DNA of 40,337 nt from NCBI GenBank assembly GCA_947649645.1, contig CANSSP010000027.1, forward strand, positions 1 to 40,337, given 5' to 3'. This document shows positions 8,988-16,574 of this stretch, piece after piece. How positions within the stretch are numbered: position 1 is the stretch's first letter; every line of letters starts with the position of its first letter. The notes under the pieces were generated by a model. The model was not told the origin of the DNA and searched no databases. It saw only the letters and a program-made list of their open reading frames with translations. The stretch comes from an uncultured Roseburia sp. (GTDB taxonomy: Bacteria; Bacillota; Clostridia; Lachnospirales; Lachnospiraceae). A program made the translations under genes and the position numbers.

Positions 8988-9035
8988 ATAACAATTGAAA
9001 CAAAGCGGAAATATGACAGGTGAGGAGCTGGAAAA

Positions 9036-10796
9036 ATGATTCAGTCAAGGACACATAATTGTAACGAACTGCGCGTTTCCAATGCCGGAGAGCGCGTTGT
9101 GCTTGCCGGATGGTATGAGAACATCCGCAGAGTCAGCAAAAATCTTGGATTTCTTATTCTGAGGGATTTTTACGGGACGACACAGATTGTTATAGAGACA
9201 GAAGAGATGATGCAGCAGCTTGACGGGGTGAACAAGGAGTCGGTGCTTTCCGTCGAGGGGGTCGTCAGAGAGCGATCGAACAGAAATAAGGAGATTGCCA
9301 CGGGAGACATCGAAGTCGTGCCGGAGAAGATCGATGTTCTGGGAAAATGCGTTCACAACGCCCTTCCGTTCGAAATCAACCAGTCGAAGGAGGCGGATGA
9401 GAACGCGCGTCTGAAGTACCGTTATCTTGATCTGCGCAATCCTTCCGTAAAAAACAGGATTGTCTTAAGGAGCCGGGTGGTCGCGGAGCTCAGGAATAAA
9501 ATGAACGATCTGGATTTTCTGGAGATCACGACGCCCATTCTGACCTGTTCCTCGCCGGAGGGGGCGAGGGATTACCTCGTTCCGTCGAGAAACCATCCCG
9601 GGAAGTTTTATGCGCTGCCGCAGGCGCCCCAGCAGTTTAAGCAGATTCTGATGGCGTCGGGTTTCGACCGGTATTTTCAGATCGCGCCGTGCTTCCGCGA
9701 TGAGGATGCGCGCGCGGACCGCTCGCCGGGCGAATTTTACCAGCTCGACATGGAGATGGCGTTTGCCACACAGGAGGATGTGTTTTCGGTGATTGAAGAA
9801 GTGCTGCCTCCGGTGTTTGAGAAATACGGTGTTTATCAGACGGCCTCAAAGGCTCCTTTTGCGCGTATTCCATATCTTACGGCAATGGAGAAATACGGGA
9901 CGGACAAGCCGGACCTGCGCATTGACCTGACACTTCAGGATGCGACGGAAGTGCTGGCGGATTGCGGTTTCGGGCCGTTTGCAGGGCAGACGGTAGAGGC
10001 TGTCGTGGTGGACGGGTTTTCGGCGTCACGCAAGGTGATCGATAAAATCTGTGCGGAGACAGAGGTCCTGACCGCAGAAAAGGCTTTCTGGTTTAAAGTG
10101 GATGAAAATGGCGCGCCTGTCGGAGGGATTTCAAAGTTTCTGGCGGAGCGCAGGGATGCTGTCATTGCGGGGCTGGGGCTTAAGCCGGGCGACTTTGTCG
10201 GGCTTACCGCCGGAAAGAAGCAGACGGCGCAAAAGACGGCGGGCGTTCTGCGCAGGCTTCTGGGAGCGGCGAGTGAGAAGCATATGCGCAGGGACTGTTA
10301 TGAATTCTGCTGGATCGTGGATTTTCCGATGTATGAGATCGGAGAGGAATCGGGCGCGCTGGAATTTTGTCACAATCCGTTTTCAATGCCGCAGGGAGGG
10401 ATGGAAGCGCTTTTAGGGGAGGACCCGCTGTCGATCCTGGCGTACCAGTATGACCTGGTATGCAACGGCGTGGAGCTTTCTTCCGGCGCGGTCCGTAACC
10501 ATGATCCGGAAATTATGATCCGGGCGTTTGAACTGGTGGGGCTTGGCGAGGAAGATGTGAAAGCAAAGTTTCCGGCGATGTACAATGCATTCTGCTACGG
10601 GGCGCCGCCTCACGCCGGTATAGCGCCGGGAGTCGATCGTATGATCATGCTGCTCTGCGGTGAGGAGAGCATTCGTGAGATCATACCGTTCCCGATGAAT
10701 AAAAATGCGATGGATGTGATGATGGGCGCCCCGGCTGTGGTGGAGCAAAAGCAGCTCGACGATGTACACATTGCCATCCGGCACGCGGAAGAATAG
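9036..10796 (+). CDS. aspS: Aspartate-tRNA ligase (bacterial type)
   Basis: 586 residues, the usual length for the bacterial AspRS with GAD insertion. The N-terminal OB fold (about 1-110, GWYENIRRVSKNLGFLILRD) binds the anticodon. Motif 1 and the flipping loop follow, then motif 2 QIAPCFRDEDARADRSPGEF with the QLDMEM strand, a GAD insertion (about 290-420), and motif 3 GIAPGVDRMIMLLCG near residue 530. GAGGAG precedes the ATG. It makes Asp-tRNA-Asp. Whether it also mischarges tRNA-Asn cannot be decided by reading alone. Own promoter at 8959; ends in TAG. Confidence 0.96.
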   Translation: MIQSRTHNCNELRVSNAGERVVLAGWYENIRRVSKNLGFLILRDFYGTTQIVIETEEMMQQLDGVNKESVLSVEGVVRERSNRNKEIATGDIEVVPEKIDVLGKCVHNALPFEINQSKEADENARLKYRYLDLRNPSVKNRIVLRSRVVAELRNKMNDLDFLEITTPILTCSSPEGARDYLVPSRNHPGKFYALPQAPQQFKQILMASGFDRYFQIAPCFRDEDARADRSPGEFYQLDMEMAFATQEDVFSVIEEVLPPVFEKYGVYQTASKAPFARIPYLTAMEKYGTDKPDLRIDLTLQDATEVLADCGFGPFAGQTVEAVVVDGFSASRKVIDKICAETEVLTAEKAFWFKVDENGAPVGGISKFLAERRDAVIAGLGLKPGDFVGLTAGKKQTAQKTAGVLRRLLGAASEKHMRRDCYEFCWIVDFPMYEIGEESGALEFCHNPFSMPQGGMEALLGEDPLSILAYQYDLVCNGVELSSGAVRNHDPEIMIRAFELVGLGEEDVKAKFPAMYNAFCYGAPPHAGIAPGVDRMIMLLCGEESIREIIPFPMNKNAMDVMMGAPAVVEQKQLDDVHIAIRHAEE

Positions 10797-10851
10797 ACCT
10801 TGCAAAATGAGGGAATGATAGATACGATCGGATGAGAAGGAGGTTGATACG

Positions 10852-11364
10852 ATGAAACGACTGACCAGAATGCTGCTTTTGTGCCTGACGGGACTGGTTT
10901 TCTTATGCGGCTGTGGGGACAGAGAGGGTGGAAAAGGTGACAGCGCCGGCAACAGCCTTAAGGGAAGCTGTGAGGAAATCTTAAACGAGGTATACGAAAA
11001 TGCAGATTTTGACCAGGGGTTTAAAGATTCCATGGACTCCTATGTGGCCAGCCCGATCGATGAGAGCACCCGGGGCTATGTCCTGGGAACGGACGAGGTG
11101 AAATATACGGATTCGGTCTGTTCTTCGCCAATGGTGACGGCGACGGCGTATCAGTGCGTGATATTGCGCCTTGCGGACGGGGAAGATCCGGAGGAGGCCA
11201 AAGAGAAGCTTAAGGAGCATGCGGATCCGCGGAAATGGGTCTGTGTGGAGGCGGAGAGTGTGATACTCGAAAATATCGGGGACGTCGTGCTGTATGTCAT
11301 GGCAGAAAAGGGCGTTGCCGAGGCGGTGAGAATGTCGTTTCTCGCGCTGGGGCAGAGTTCATAA
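10852..11364 (+). CDS. DUF4358-type lipoprotein
   Basis: 170 residues. A lipoprotein signal peptide MKRLTRMLLLCLTGLVFLCG is followed by a lipobox FLCGC, so the mature protein is anchored outside the membrane at the Cys. The body has the pattern seen in DUF4358 proteins: an SSPMVTATAYQCVILR strand, an acidic DGEDPEEAKEKLKE helix, then ADPRKWVCVEAE and ENIGDVVLYVMAEKG. The function of the family is unknown. Strong AAGGAGG site 8 nt before the start. It follows aspS by 55 nt with no terminator between, so it may be read from the aspS promoter. It ends ahead of a clear terminator. Confidence 0.7.
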   Translation: MKRLTRMLLLCLTGLVFLCGCGDREGGKGDSAGNSLKGSCEEILNEVYENADFDQGFKDSMDSYVASPIDESTRGYVLGTDEVKYTDSVCSSPMVTATAYQCVILRLADGEDPEEAKEKLKEHADPRKWVCVEAESVILENIGDVVLYVMAEKGVAEAVRMSFLALGQSS

Positions 11365-11390
11365 ACAAGAGGATAATCCAATATGGGAGG

Positions 11391-11422
11391 CGGTGCAGCC
11401 TGCGGGCTGCGCCGTTTTTTTT
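11391..11422 (+). terminator. Terminator after the DUF4358 lipoprotein
   Basis: Stem 11391-11400 (CGGTGCAGCC) with 11405-11414 (GGCTGCGCCG), one G-U pair, a TGCG tetraloop and eight T. Confidence 0.85.
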
Positions 11423-11462
11423 GTATTGTCCAGGGATGGAGTAACTTACACAATTTTTGGAT

Positions 11463-11511
11463 AAACAGTATATAACAGTTGACAACAGTTATATACTGTT
11501 ATATACTGTTT
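11463..11511 (+). promoter_or_regulatory. Consensus promoter embedded in a 16-bp perfect inverted repeat (GntR operator)
   Basis: TTGACA (11479-11484), 17-nt spacer and TATACT (11502-11507) form a near-ideal sigma-A promoter. AAACAGTATATAACAG (11463-11478) is repeated as its exact reverse complement at 11496-11511, so the arms flank the -35 and cover the -10. Inside the spacer lies a further dyad AACAGT-TATAT-ACTGTT (11484-11500). This is the expected arrangement for autorepression by the GntR/YtrA-type protein encoded next; binding itself is inferred. Confidence 0.75.
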
Positions 11512-11554
11512 ATTGCAGAGAAATCTACATAATGCGCATGTGTGGAGGGCTGAT

Positions 11555-11926
11555 ATGAAAATTATTGTAAATAACTCATCGATGCAGCCGATTTATGAGC
11601 AGATTACAGAGCAGATAAAAGCGCAGGTTTTAAAAGGCCTGCTGAGGGACGGGGATGCGCTGCCGAGCGTCCGGGCCCTGGCGAAGGAGCTGAAAATCAG
11701 CGCTCTGACTGTGAAGAAGGCCTATGATTTTCTGGAAGAAGAGGGATTTGTCGTGACGGTACATGGCAAGGGCAGTTTTATCTCTGTCGCAAATTCATTT
11801 TTTCTGGAAGAGGCGTGGCGCAGGGAAGTGGAGGAAGGCATGGAGCGTGTCGTCTCAAAGGGCAGGGAATACGGGATGACAGACGATGAGCTGCGGAACA
11901 TATTGAAGCTGGTTATGGAGGAATAA
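11555..11926 (+). CDS. GntR family (YtrA subfamily) transcriptional regulator
   Basis: 123 residues. Winged helix-turn-helix at about 10-75 (PIYEQITEQIKAQVLKGLLRD, split: DGDALPSVRALAKELKIS, LTVKKAYDFLEEEGF), and a short C-terminal helical tail (about 80-123) with no ligand domain. That is the YtrA pattern of regulators coupled to ABC transporters. Start chosen at the ATG with GGAGGG 5 nt upstream; an in-frame ATG at 11513 lies right next to the promoter and would leave no leader. The next gene starts 4 nt after its stop. It most likely represses its own operon through the inverted repeat at 11463-11511 until a cell-envelope or drug stress signal. The signal is unknown. Confidence 0.88.
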   Translation: MKIIVNNSSMQPIYEQITEQIKAQVLKGLLRDGDALPSVRALAKELKISALTVKKAYDFLEEEGFVVTVHGKGSFISVANSFFLEEAWRREVEEGMERVVSKGREYGMTDDELRNILKLVMEE

Positions 11927-11930
11927 ATCT

Positions 11931-12794
11931 GTGGAGAAAGTAATGCTCAAATTGACGGAAGTGAAAAAACAGTATGGACGCTTTGCGCTGGACTGTTCTC
12001 TGACCGTGTATCCGGGCAGGGTTACCGGTCTCATCGGGCGCAACGGGGCGGGCAAGAGTACGACATTCAAGGCGGCTTTGGGCCTGATTTCGACAGACAG
12101 CGGGACGATAGAGGTTCTGGGGAAGCCGCAGACGGCTTTAACACCGCAGGATAAGGAAAAACTGGGTGTTGTTCTCTCTGATTCCGGGTTTAGTGAATAT
12201 CTTACAGTAAGAGATGTGGCGGCGGTAATGCGCAGGATGTTCGCTAAGTATGACGACGCAAAGTTTCGGGAGGAGTGCCGCAGATTCGGGCTGCCGGAGA
12301 AGAAAAAGATCAAGGAATTTTCCACCGGTATGCGGGCAAAATTAAAGCTGATTGCCGCGATGTCGCACGAGGCGAAACTGCTGATTCTGGATGAGCCCAC
12401 GTCGGGGCTTGACGTGGTGGCGCGGGATGAGCTTCTGGAGCTTCTGCAGGAATATCTGGCGGGATGCGACGATAACGCTGTGCTTATGAGCTCTCATATA
12501 TCCGGTGATCTGGAGAAATTTTGTGATGATCTTTATCTGATTTCTGACGGGAAGATTCTTCTTCATGAGGAGACGGATGTGATTTTAAGCAGATACGGTC
12601 TGATCAAGGCAGATGAGGAGCAGTGCGCGGTGCTGGATAAGACATATCTGCTGAAGAAGAAAAAAGAGAGTTTTGGCTATAGCCTTCTGACAGACCAGAG
12701 GCAGTTTTATCTTGACAATTATCCCGGGCTTGCCGTGGAAAAGGGAAGTATAGACGAGGTGATCCGGATGATGACGGCGGGACTGGACATATAG
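11931..12794 (+). CDS. ABC transporter ATP-binding protein (YtrB-like)
   Basis: Nucleotide-binding subunit. Walker A GRNGAGKST (about 37-45), signature FSTGMRAKLKLI in place of the usual LSGGQ (about 128-140), Walker B LLILDEPTSGLD and the switch His in MSSHI are all present. A C-terminal extension of about 70 residues follows the core, as in exporters of the YtrB/BcrA kind. GTG start with GGAGG (11917-11921) inside the end of the regulator gene; an ATG at 11943 with GGAG 7 nt upstream is almost equally good. It would power the permease encoded 15 nt downstream. The substrate is unknown. Confidence 0.88.
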   Translation: MEKVMLKLTEVKKQYGRFALDCSLTVYPGRVTGLIGRNGAGKSTTFKAALGLISTDSGTIEVLGKPQTALTPQDKEKLGVVLSDSGFSEYLTVRDVAAVMRRMFAKYDDAKFREECRRFGLPEKKKIKEFSTGMRAKLKLIAAMSHEAKLLILDEPTSGLDVVARDELLELLQEYLAGCDDNAVLMSSHISGDLEKFCDDLYLISDGKILLHEETDVILSRYGLIKADEEQCAVLDKTYLLKKKKESFGYSLLTDQRQFYLDNYPGLAVEKGSIDEVIRMMTAGLDI

Positions 12795-12809
12795 AGGGGA
12801 GGAGTAAAT

Positions 12810-13451
12810 ATGAAGGGATTATTGATGAAAGATTTTAAGCTTCTGGCAGGGCAGAAGCAGTATTTTATCAGCATATTTCTGGTTGCGGCGCTGCTTTTGT
12901 TTTCGGGACAGCATATCTCTTTTGTGCTCACCTATATGACGATGCTGTGTGTTTTTTTTACGATCAGTACGGTCAGCTATGATGAACATAATAACGGATA
13001 TGCGTTTCTCTTTACACTTCCGGTCAGCAGGAGAGGATATGTGGTGGAAAAGTATCTGTTTGGTCTGCTGGCGGGGTGTATCGGCTGGGCTGCGTCGATG
13101 TGTATGGCTCTTGGTTTTATTCTGATGAGAAATCCGGATGTGGAATCCGGAGAGTGGATCGCAGGGGCGCTTTCAGCGCTGCTTACGGCGGGATTTATGC
13201 TTTCCTTTGCGCTTCCGATGCAGCTTAAGTTCGGGGCGGAGAAGAGCAGGATTATATCCCTGATCTTTGTGGCGGCAGCCTTTGGGTTTTTTGCCGTAGC
13301 AGCAAAGGTTGTGATTCCGCACTGGGATATGCAGTGGATGCAGGCGATCGGAACCGGCGGGTGGCTTGCGCTGGGAAGTGTGTTCTATGCCGCTCTGCTT
13401 TTGGGTTCTGTGCTCATCAGCATCCGGATTATGGAGAAGAAGCAGTTCTGA
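12810..13451 (+). CDS. ABC-2 type membrane permease
   Basis: 213 residues with about six hydrophobic helices (roughly 18-36, 38-55, 84-104, 116-136, 147-170, 185-206). The N-terminal MKGLLMKDFKLL leader and the SYDEHNNGYAFLFTLPVSRR loop are typical of the ABC-2 family (ABC2_membrane_5 group). GGGGAGGAG precedes the start. It is third in the GntR-ATPase-permease operon and so is the membrane part of one exporter or lipid/peptide resistance pump. The operon ends at the long hairpin at 13490-13570. Confidence 0.85.
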   Translation: MKGLLMKDFKLLAGQKQYFISIFLVAALLLFSGQHISFVLTYMTMLCVFFTISTVSYDEHNNGYAFLFTLPVSRRGYVVEKYLFGLLAGCIGWAASMCMALGFILMRNPDVESGEWIAGALSALLTAGFMLSFALPMQLKFGAEKSRIISLIFVAAAFGFFAVAAKVVIPHWDMQWMQAIGTGGWLALGSVFYAALLLGSVLISIRIMEKKQF

Positions 13452-13489
13452 TATTCAAAATTATAAGTTATAATCGTATGTTAATTGAT

Positions 13490-13570
13490 AAATCAGGTTT
13501 TTTCATTTGTGAGGCATATATTGTACTGTCGCAGGCAGAGACTCACATTGTAAAAAAACCTGATTTTTTT
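13490..13570 (+). terminator. Long terminator hairpin after the ABC permease
   Basis: AAATCAGGTTTTTT (13490-13503) pairs with AAAAAACCTGATTT (13553-13566), extended by TGTGAG/CTCACA (13508-13513 with 13542-13547), and ends in a T run. The A/T symmetry makes it usable from both strands. Confidence 0.75.
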
Positions 13571-13581
13571 GTATAATAATA

Positions 13582-13615
13582 TTGACAAAACAATACTATA
13601 TAATATATAGTATTG
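13582..13615 (+). promoter_or_regulatory. Promoter with perfect 11-bp palindrome, PadR operator
   Basis: TTGACA at 13582-13587 with an 18-nt spacer to TATAGT at 13606-13611. CAATACTATAT (13591-13601), AAT, ATATAGTATTG (13605-13615) is a perfect inverted repeat covering the spacer and -10. PadR proteins typically bind such A/T-rich dyads and repress their own operon; binding is inferred from position. Confidence 0.75.
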
Positions 13616-13682
13616 ATATGGAAATAATATTAAAAATAAAATAGTATCTATTGTAGTGCGCATCAGAAAAGGAGTTGAGAAT

Positions 13683-14039
13683 ATGGTGTTTAACACAGGC
13701 GCCGCCCTGCTGGATGCGATTGTGCTGGCAGTTGTGTCGAAAGAAGAGGAAGGCACATACGGCTATAAAATCACGCAGGATGTGCGAAGGGCCATCGACG
13801 TATCGGAATCGACGCTGTATCCGGTGCTCAGGAGACTGCAGAAGGATCAGTGTCTTATCGTGTACGACCGGGAATGCGGGGGGAGAAACCGCAGATACTA
13901 CCGGATTACGGCGATCGGAGAACAGAAGCTGATTTTGTACCGCAGAGAATGGGCAGATTATTCGGCGAAAATATCGGAGTTGTTTTCGGAGGAAGCGGGC
14001 CTTGCTTCCGCGGAGTGGGATGGAGGAATGAGAGAATGA
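13683..14039 (+). CDS. PadR family transcriptional regulator
   Basis: 118 residues. Winged helix with the family pattern LLDAIVLAVVSKEEEGTYGY, followed by SESTLYPVLRRLQKD and a GGRNRRYYRIT wing, then a short dimer helix. Start at the ATG 8 nt after AAAAGGAG; a GTG at 13656 is less likely. The stop overlaps the next start (ATGA), so translation is coupled to the DUF1700 gene. It is expected to control this operon through the palindrome at 13591-13615. The arrangement PadR, DUF1700 and DUF4097 is common in Clostridia and Bacilli and is linked to envelope stress by general knowledge of the family. The inducer is not known. Confidence 0.9.
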   Translation: MVFNTGAALLDAIVLAVVSKEEEGTYGYKITQDVRRAIDVSESTLYPVLRRLQKDQCLIVYDRECGGRNRRYYRITAIGEQKLILYRREWADYSAKISELFSEEAGLASAEWDGGMRE

Positions 14040-14704
14040 AAGAAGCGTTTTTGAGAGAGCTGGAAGGACTCCTTTCCGGAATATCGGAGGAGGAGAGGGC
14101 GGATGCCCTGGCATTTTACCGGAGTTATTTTGAGGATGCCGGAGAGGAAAATGAGGCGTTTATTCTGGCGGAACTGGAGTCGCCGCAGAAGGTTGCGGAA
14201 AGTATATTAAAGAATCTGGGAATTGACGGCAGCAACGGGTATTACAATACATTTGCAAACCGGGACGCGGCATATTATAAAAATCTGAACGAGACGGTGC
14301 AGAGTGTCGGCGGAGAAGGAAAGAGAGGCGGCGGATCGGGACTGGGGATTCTGATTGCTATTATTACAGCGCCCGTCTGGCTGACGTTGTTGCTTGTGCT
14401 TCTGTCAGCGCTGCTTGCAGTGGTAACCGCGCTCTTTGGTGTGACGGTAGCGATTGTGGCGGTCACGGCTTCGTTGATTTTTATAGGGATTTTATTGTGC
14501 GGCATCGGTTTCGGGTGTTTGTTTCAGGGAGGGCCTGCCGTGGGCATCGGTCTGATCGGCAGTGGCCTGCTGATGCTGGCGTTTGGTCTTCTTGCAGTAA
14601 TTTTGGTCGTATGGGTGACGGGTGTTTTTCTGCCGTGGGCGTTTCGCGGGATTATAGGTCTCTGCAGAAAGCCGTTTGCAAACAGAAAGGAGCGGATGGT
14701 ATGA
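14036..14704 (+). CDS. DUF1700 (HAAS domain) membrane protein
   Basis: 222 residues. Residues 1-65 (FLRELEGLLSGISEEERADA, YRSYFEDAGEENEAFILAEL) match the HAAS/DUF1700 helical domain, a conserved partner of PadR regulators. Residues about 105-210 contain three or four hydrophobic helices rich in Gly, Ala and Val. It starts inside the PadR stop and ends inside the next start, both as ATGA. The likely role is a membrane sensor or anti-regulator communicating with PadR, but the sequence shows no catalytic motif. Confidence 0.85.
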   Translation: MKEAFLRELEGLLSGISEEERADALAFYRSYFEDAGEENEAFILAELESPQKVAESILKNLGIDGSNGYYNTFANRDAAYYKNLNETVQSVGGEGKRGGGSGLGILIAIITAPVWLTLLLVLLSALLAVVTALFGVTVAIVAVTASLIFIGILLCGIGFGCLFQGGPAVGIGLIGSGLLMLAFGLLAVILVVWVTGVFLPWAFRGIIGLCRKPFANRKERMV

Positions 14705-15642
14705 GAAAGTTTACGAGAATCAGCCTGATGATTGTGGCCGCCATGGCGGGAGCCGGTGTGCTGATGCTGGGGATTGCGACTGTGATGGGCGCAGGATACA
14801 GTACAATCAAAGGGATGGCCCAAAGAGGAGAATTTGATTTCGGGCCATGGCATTTTGGAGACGGGATATACTGGAACGATAGTGAAAGGGAAAACGACAG
14901 TGAGAATGAGACGTATGAGGAAACCGGCGATAAAGACATCTATCGTTATCGGACAGATACGGTCCGGTGTCTGGATGTGGAGATCGGCGCTGCCGAGGTT
15001 ATTTTCCAGGAGGGAGCCGAGGATTCGGAGATTATTGTGACCATAAAAAGCGGAAGCCGGAAATATTATGAAGGCGGCATGGACGGCGATACCCTGGAGA
15101 TTTCATACAATTCGAAAGAATCGCATCTGGGCAGGGGAGAGGCCCCGAAGATTATAATCCAGATTCCGGAAAATATGCGTTTTGAGAAATTTGACCTGGA
15201 TGTTGCGGCGTCTGAACTGAATTTTGACATCGGAGAACTGGTCTGTGGTGAGTTGTCACTTACGGTAGGCGCTGGTTCAGTCACTGTCAGCAATGTCCGT
15301 GTGGAGGGTGAACTGGACGTGGAGATCGGTGTGGGAACCGGCGAGCTGATCGATGTTTCCTGCGGCAGTCTTCAGGTGCAATGCGGAATGGGCCAGTTTA
15401 TCATGGACGGTGTTGTAAGTGGCGATGTCGACGCGGAATGCAGTATGGGAAGTATGGTGCTGGAACTGGATGGAAACGAGGCGGATTATAATTATGATGT
15501 CTCCTGCGGCATGGGTGATCTGACAATAAACGGATCCAGTTATGCGGGCATAGCGGGGAACAGACAGATAAAGAATGCCAATGCTGTAGGAACGATACGG
15601 CTGGAATGTGGCATGGGAACGCTTGATCTGGATATACAGTAA
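14701..15642 (+). CDS. DUF4097 family beta-repeat protein, membrane anchored
   Basis: 313 residues. One N-terminal membrane helix (about 7-30) leads to an acidic linker with many Asn, Asp and Glu (about 55-80) and then a repetitive beta-strand domain (about 90-313). The repeat is visible as QCGMGQFIM, ECSMGSMVLEL, SCGMGDLTI and ECGMGTLDL near the C terminus, each strand of similar length, as in DUF4097/LiaG-like beta-solenoids. Start chosen from the ATGA overlap with the DUF1700 stop. It is probably outside the membrane and part of the PadR-controlled envelope module. A bidirectional terminator follows. Confidence 0.82.
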   Translation: MRKFTRISLMIVAAMAGAGVLMLGIATVMGAGYSTIKGMAQRGEFDFGPWHFGDGIYWNDSERENDSENETYEETGDKDIYRYRTDTVRCLDVEIGAAEVIFQEGAEDSEIIVTIKSGSRKYYEGGMDGDTLEISYNSKESHLGRGEAPKIIIQIPENMRFEKFDLDVAASELNFDIGELVCGELSLTVGAGSVTVSNVRVEGELDVEIGVGTGELIDVSCGSLQVQCGMGQFIMDGVVSGDVDAECSMGSMVLELDGNEADYNYDVSCGMGDLTINGSSYAGIAGNRQIKNANAVGTIRLECGMGTLDLDIQ

Positions 15643-15654
15643 GTAATAAAAAGG

Positions 15655-15689
15655 CGGCAGGGCGATGTGATGAGCCCTGCCGTTTTTTT
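15655..15689. terminator. Bidirectional terminator between DUF4097 and ECF genes
   Basis: CGGCAGGGC (15655-15663) and GCCCTGCCG (15674-15682) form a 9-bp stem with a 10-nt loop. Seven T follow on the plus strand and an AAAAA run on the left serves the converging minus-strand gene. Confidence 0.85.
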
Positions 15690-15700
15690 ATTTAATTTAG

Positions 15701-16291
15701 TTATAAAGCCGGAGATTCGGGTTTCTGAATCCATTCACGGATATCCGGAACATGAACGAGAACGGGGAGCAGGAGGACGGCCAGAAGAATGCCGGTTATT
15801 CCCTGTAAAATATTAAAAGGTATTCCGGCTGCAGCGGACATGGCTCCCGCGGCGAGGGCTGCGGCGGAGAGCGCGCCGCTTCCAAAAGAGGCCAGTCCGG
15901 CTTCATAAATAAAGTATCCGGCCACCATAATTGTTTCGCCAAGGACTCCGCCGCAGACGAGCGCGGCACAGCGGGTGCGCATGGATGCTCCATGTTTTTT
16001 ATGCCGGTGGAAGAGCATGCCTGCGGTTCCCGCCGTCAGCGCCTTAATCAGAAAGGTTGCAGGAGCCCAGGACAGATATCCGGAAAAGATATCGGAGAAC
16101 ATGGAGCCGACGCCTGCGGCCAGGGCGCCTGCGGAAGGGCCGAGTATAACGCCGCTCAGAAGGACAAAGCAGTCTCCGGGATGTATATAGCCCATAGTCG
16201 GCGTCGGAATTTTGATAATCATTGTGGCGATGCAGGTCATGGCCGCAAGCAGCGCGGCGGTTACGTTTTTTTTCATTTTCTGGTTTTTCAT
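15701..16291 (-). CDS. ECF transporter S component (substrate-binding membrane subunit)
   Basis: 196 residues. The start ATG (complement of 16289-16291) has AAAAGGAG 10 nt upstream; a longer open frame to 16666 runs through the promoter region and is not used. About five to six helices are visible. The signature PTPTMGYIHPGDCFVLLSG, with GVILGPSAGALAAG and DIFSGYLSWAPATFLIKAL, is that of ECF vitamin-uptake S components of the ECF-ribofla_trS-like group. The vitamin or precursor cannot be assigned by reading. No EcfA/EcfT genes are nearby, so it would share the general energising module. No riboswitch is recognisable in its short leader. Confidence 0.82.
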   Translation of the reverse strand: MKNQKMKKNVTAALLAAMTCIATMIIKIPTPTMGYIHPGDCFVLLSGVILGPSAGALAAGVGSMFSDIFSGYLSWAPATFLIKALTAGTAGMLFHRHKKHGASMRTRCAALVCGGVLGETIMVAGYFIYEAGLASFGSGALSAAALAAGAMSAAAGIPFNILQGITGILLAVLLLPVLVHVPDIREWIQKPESPAL

Positions 16292-16350
16292 GGCTTTGTC
16301 ACTCCTTTTCGTTTTGCTGCGCAACGAGAACGCTGAACAGGATGGAATCA

Positions 16351-16387
16351 AGTATAACACAAATTGGCATGGTGAAAATAGCCAATT
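16351..16387 (-). promoter_or_regulatory. Possible promoter/operator of the ECF S component gene
   Basis: On the minus strand TATACT (complement of 16351-16356) is a good -10, but the matching -35 is weak. Just upstream, AATTGGC (16362-16368) and GCCAATT (16381-16387) form a perfect 7-bp inverted repeat with a 12-nt centre that spans the spacer and -35, a position suited to repressor or activator binding. Confidence 0.4.
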
Positions 16388-16474
16388 ATAATAAAAATAA
16401 CCATACCAGTATGTGAGATGACCTGTCTGTCGCTGTTGTTGTAAAGAGTGGAGGCCGGTTACTCTGAAAGCCGC

Positions 16475-16503
16475 TTGTAAGAGGAAATGCAGACTGTTAT
16501 AAT
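16475..16503 (+). promoter_or_regulatory. Promoter of the SNF2 helicase gene
   Basis: TTGTAA 16475-16480, 17-nt spacer, consensus TATAAT 16498-16503, about 70 nt upstream of the start. Confidence 0.65.
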
Positions 16504-16574
16504 GAAAAGACAAAGGGTATTTTTGCGGAGCCATTTGCCCGCAACGCGGCATAGGAAAAAGAAAAGGAAGAAAC

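Noticed and set aside
10413..11033. 206-residue minus-strand open frame over the aspS end
   Set aside because: Covers aspS and the lipoprotein start on the other strand; no ribosome binding site or family pattern.
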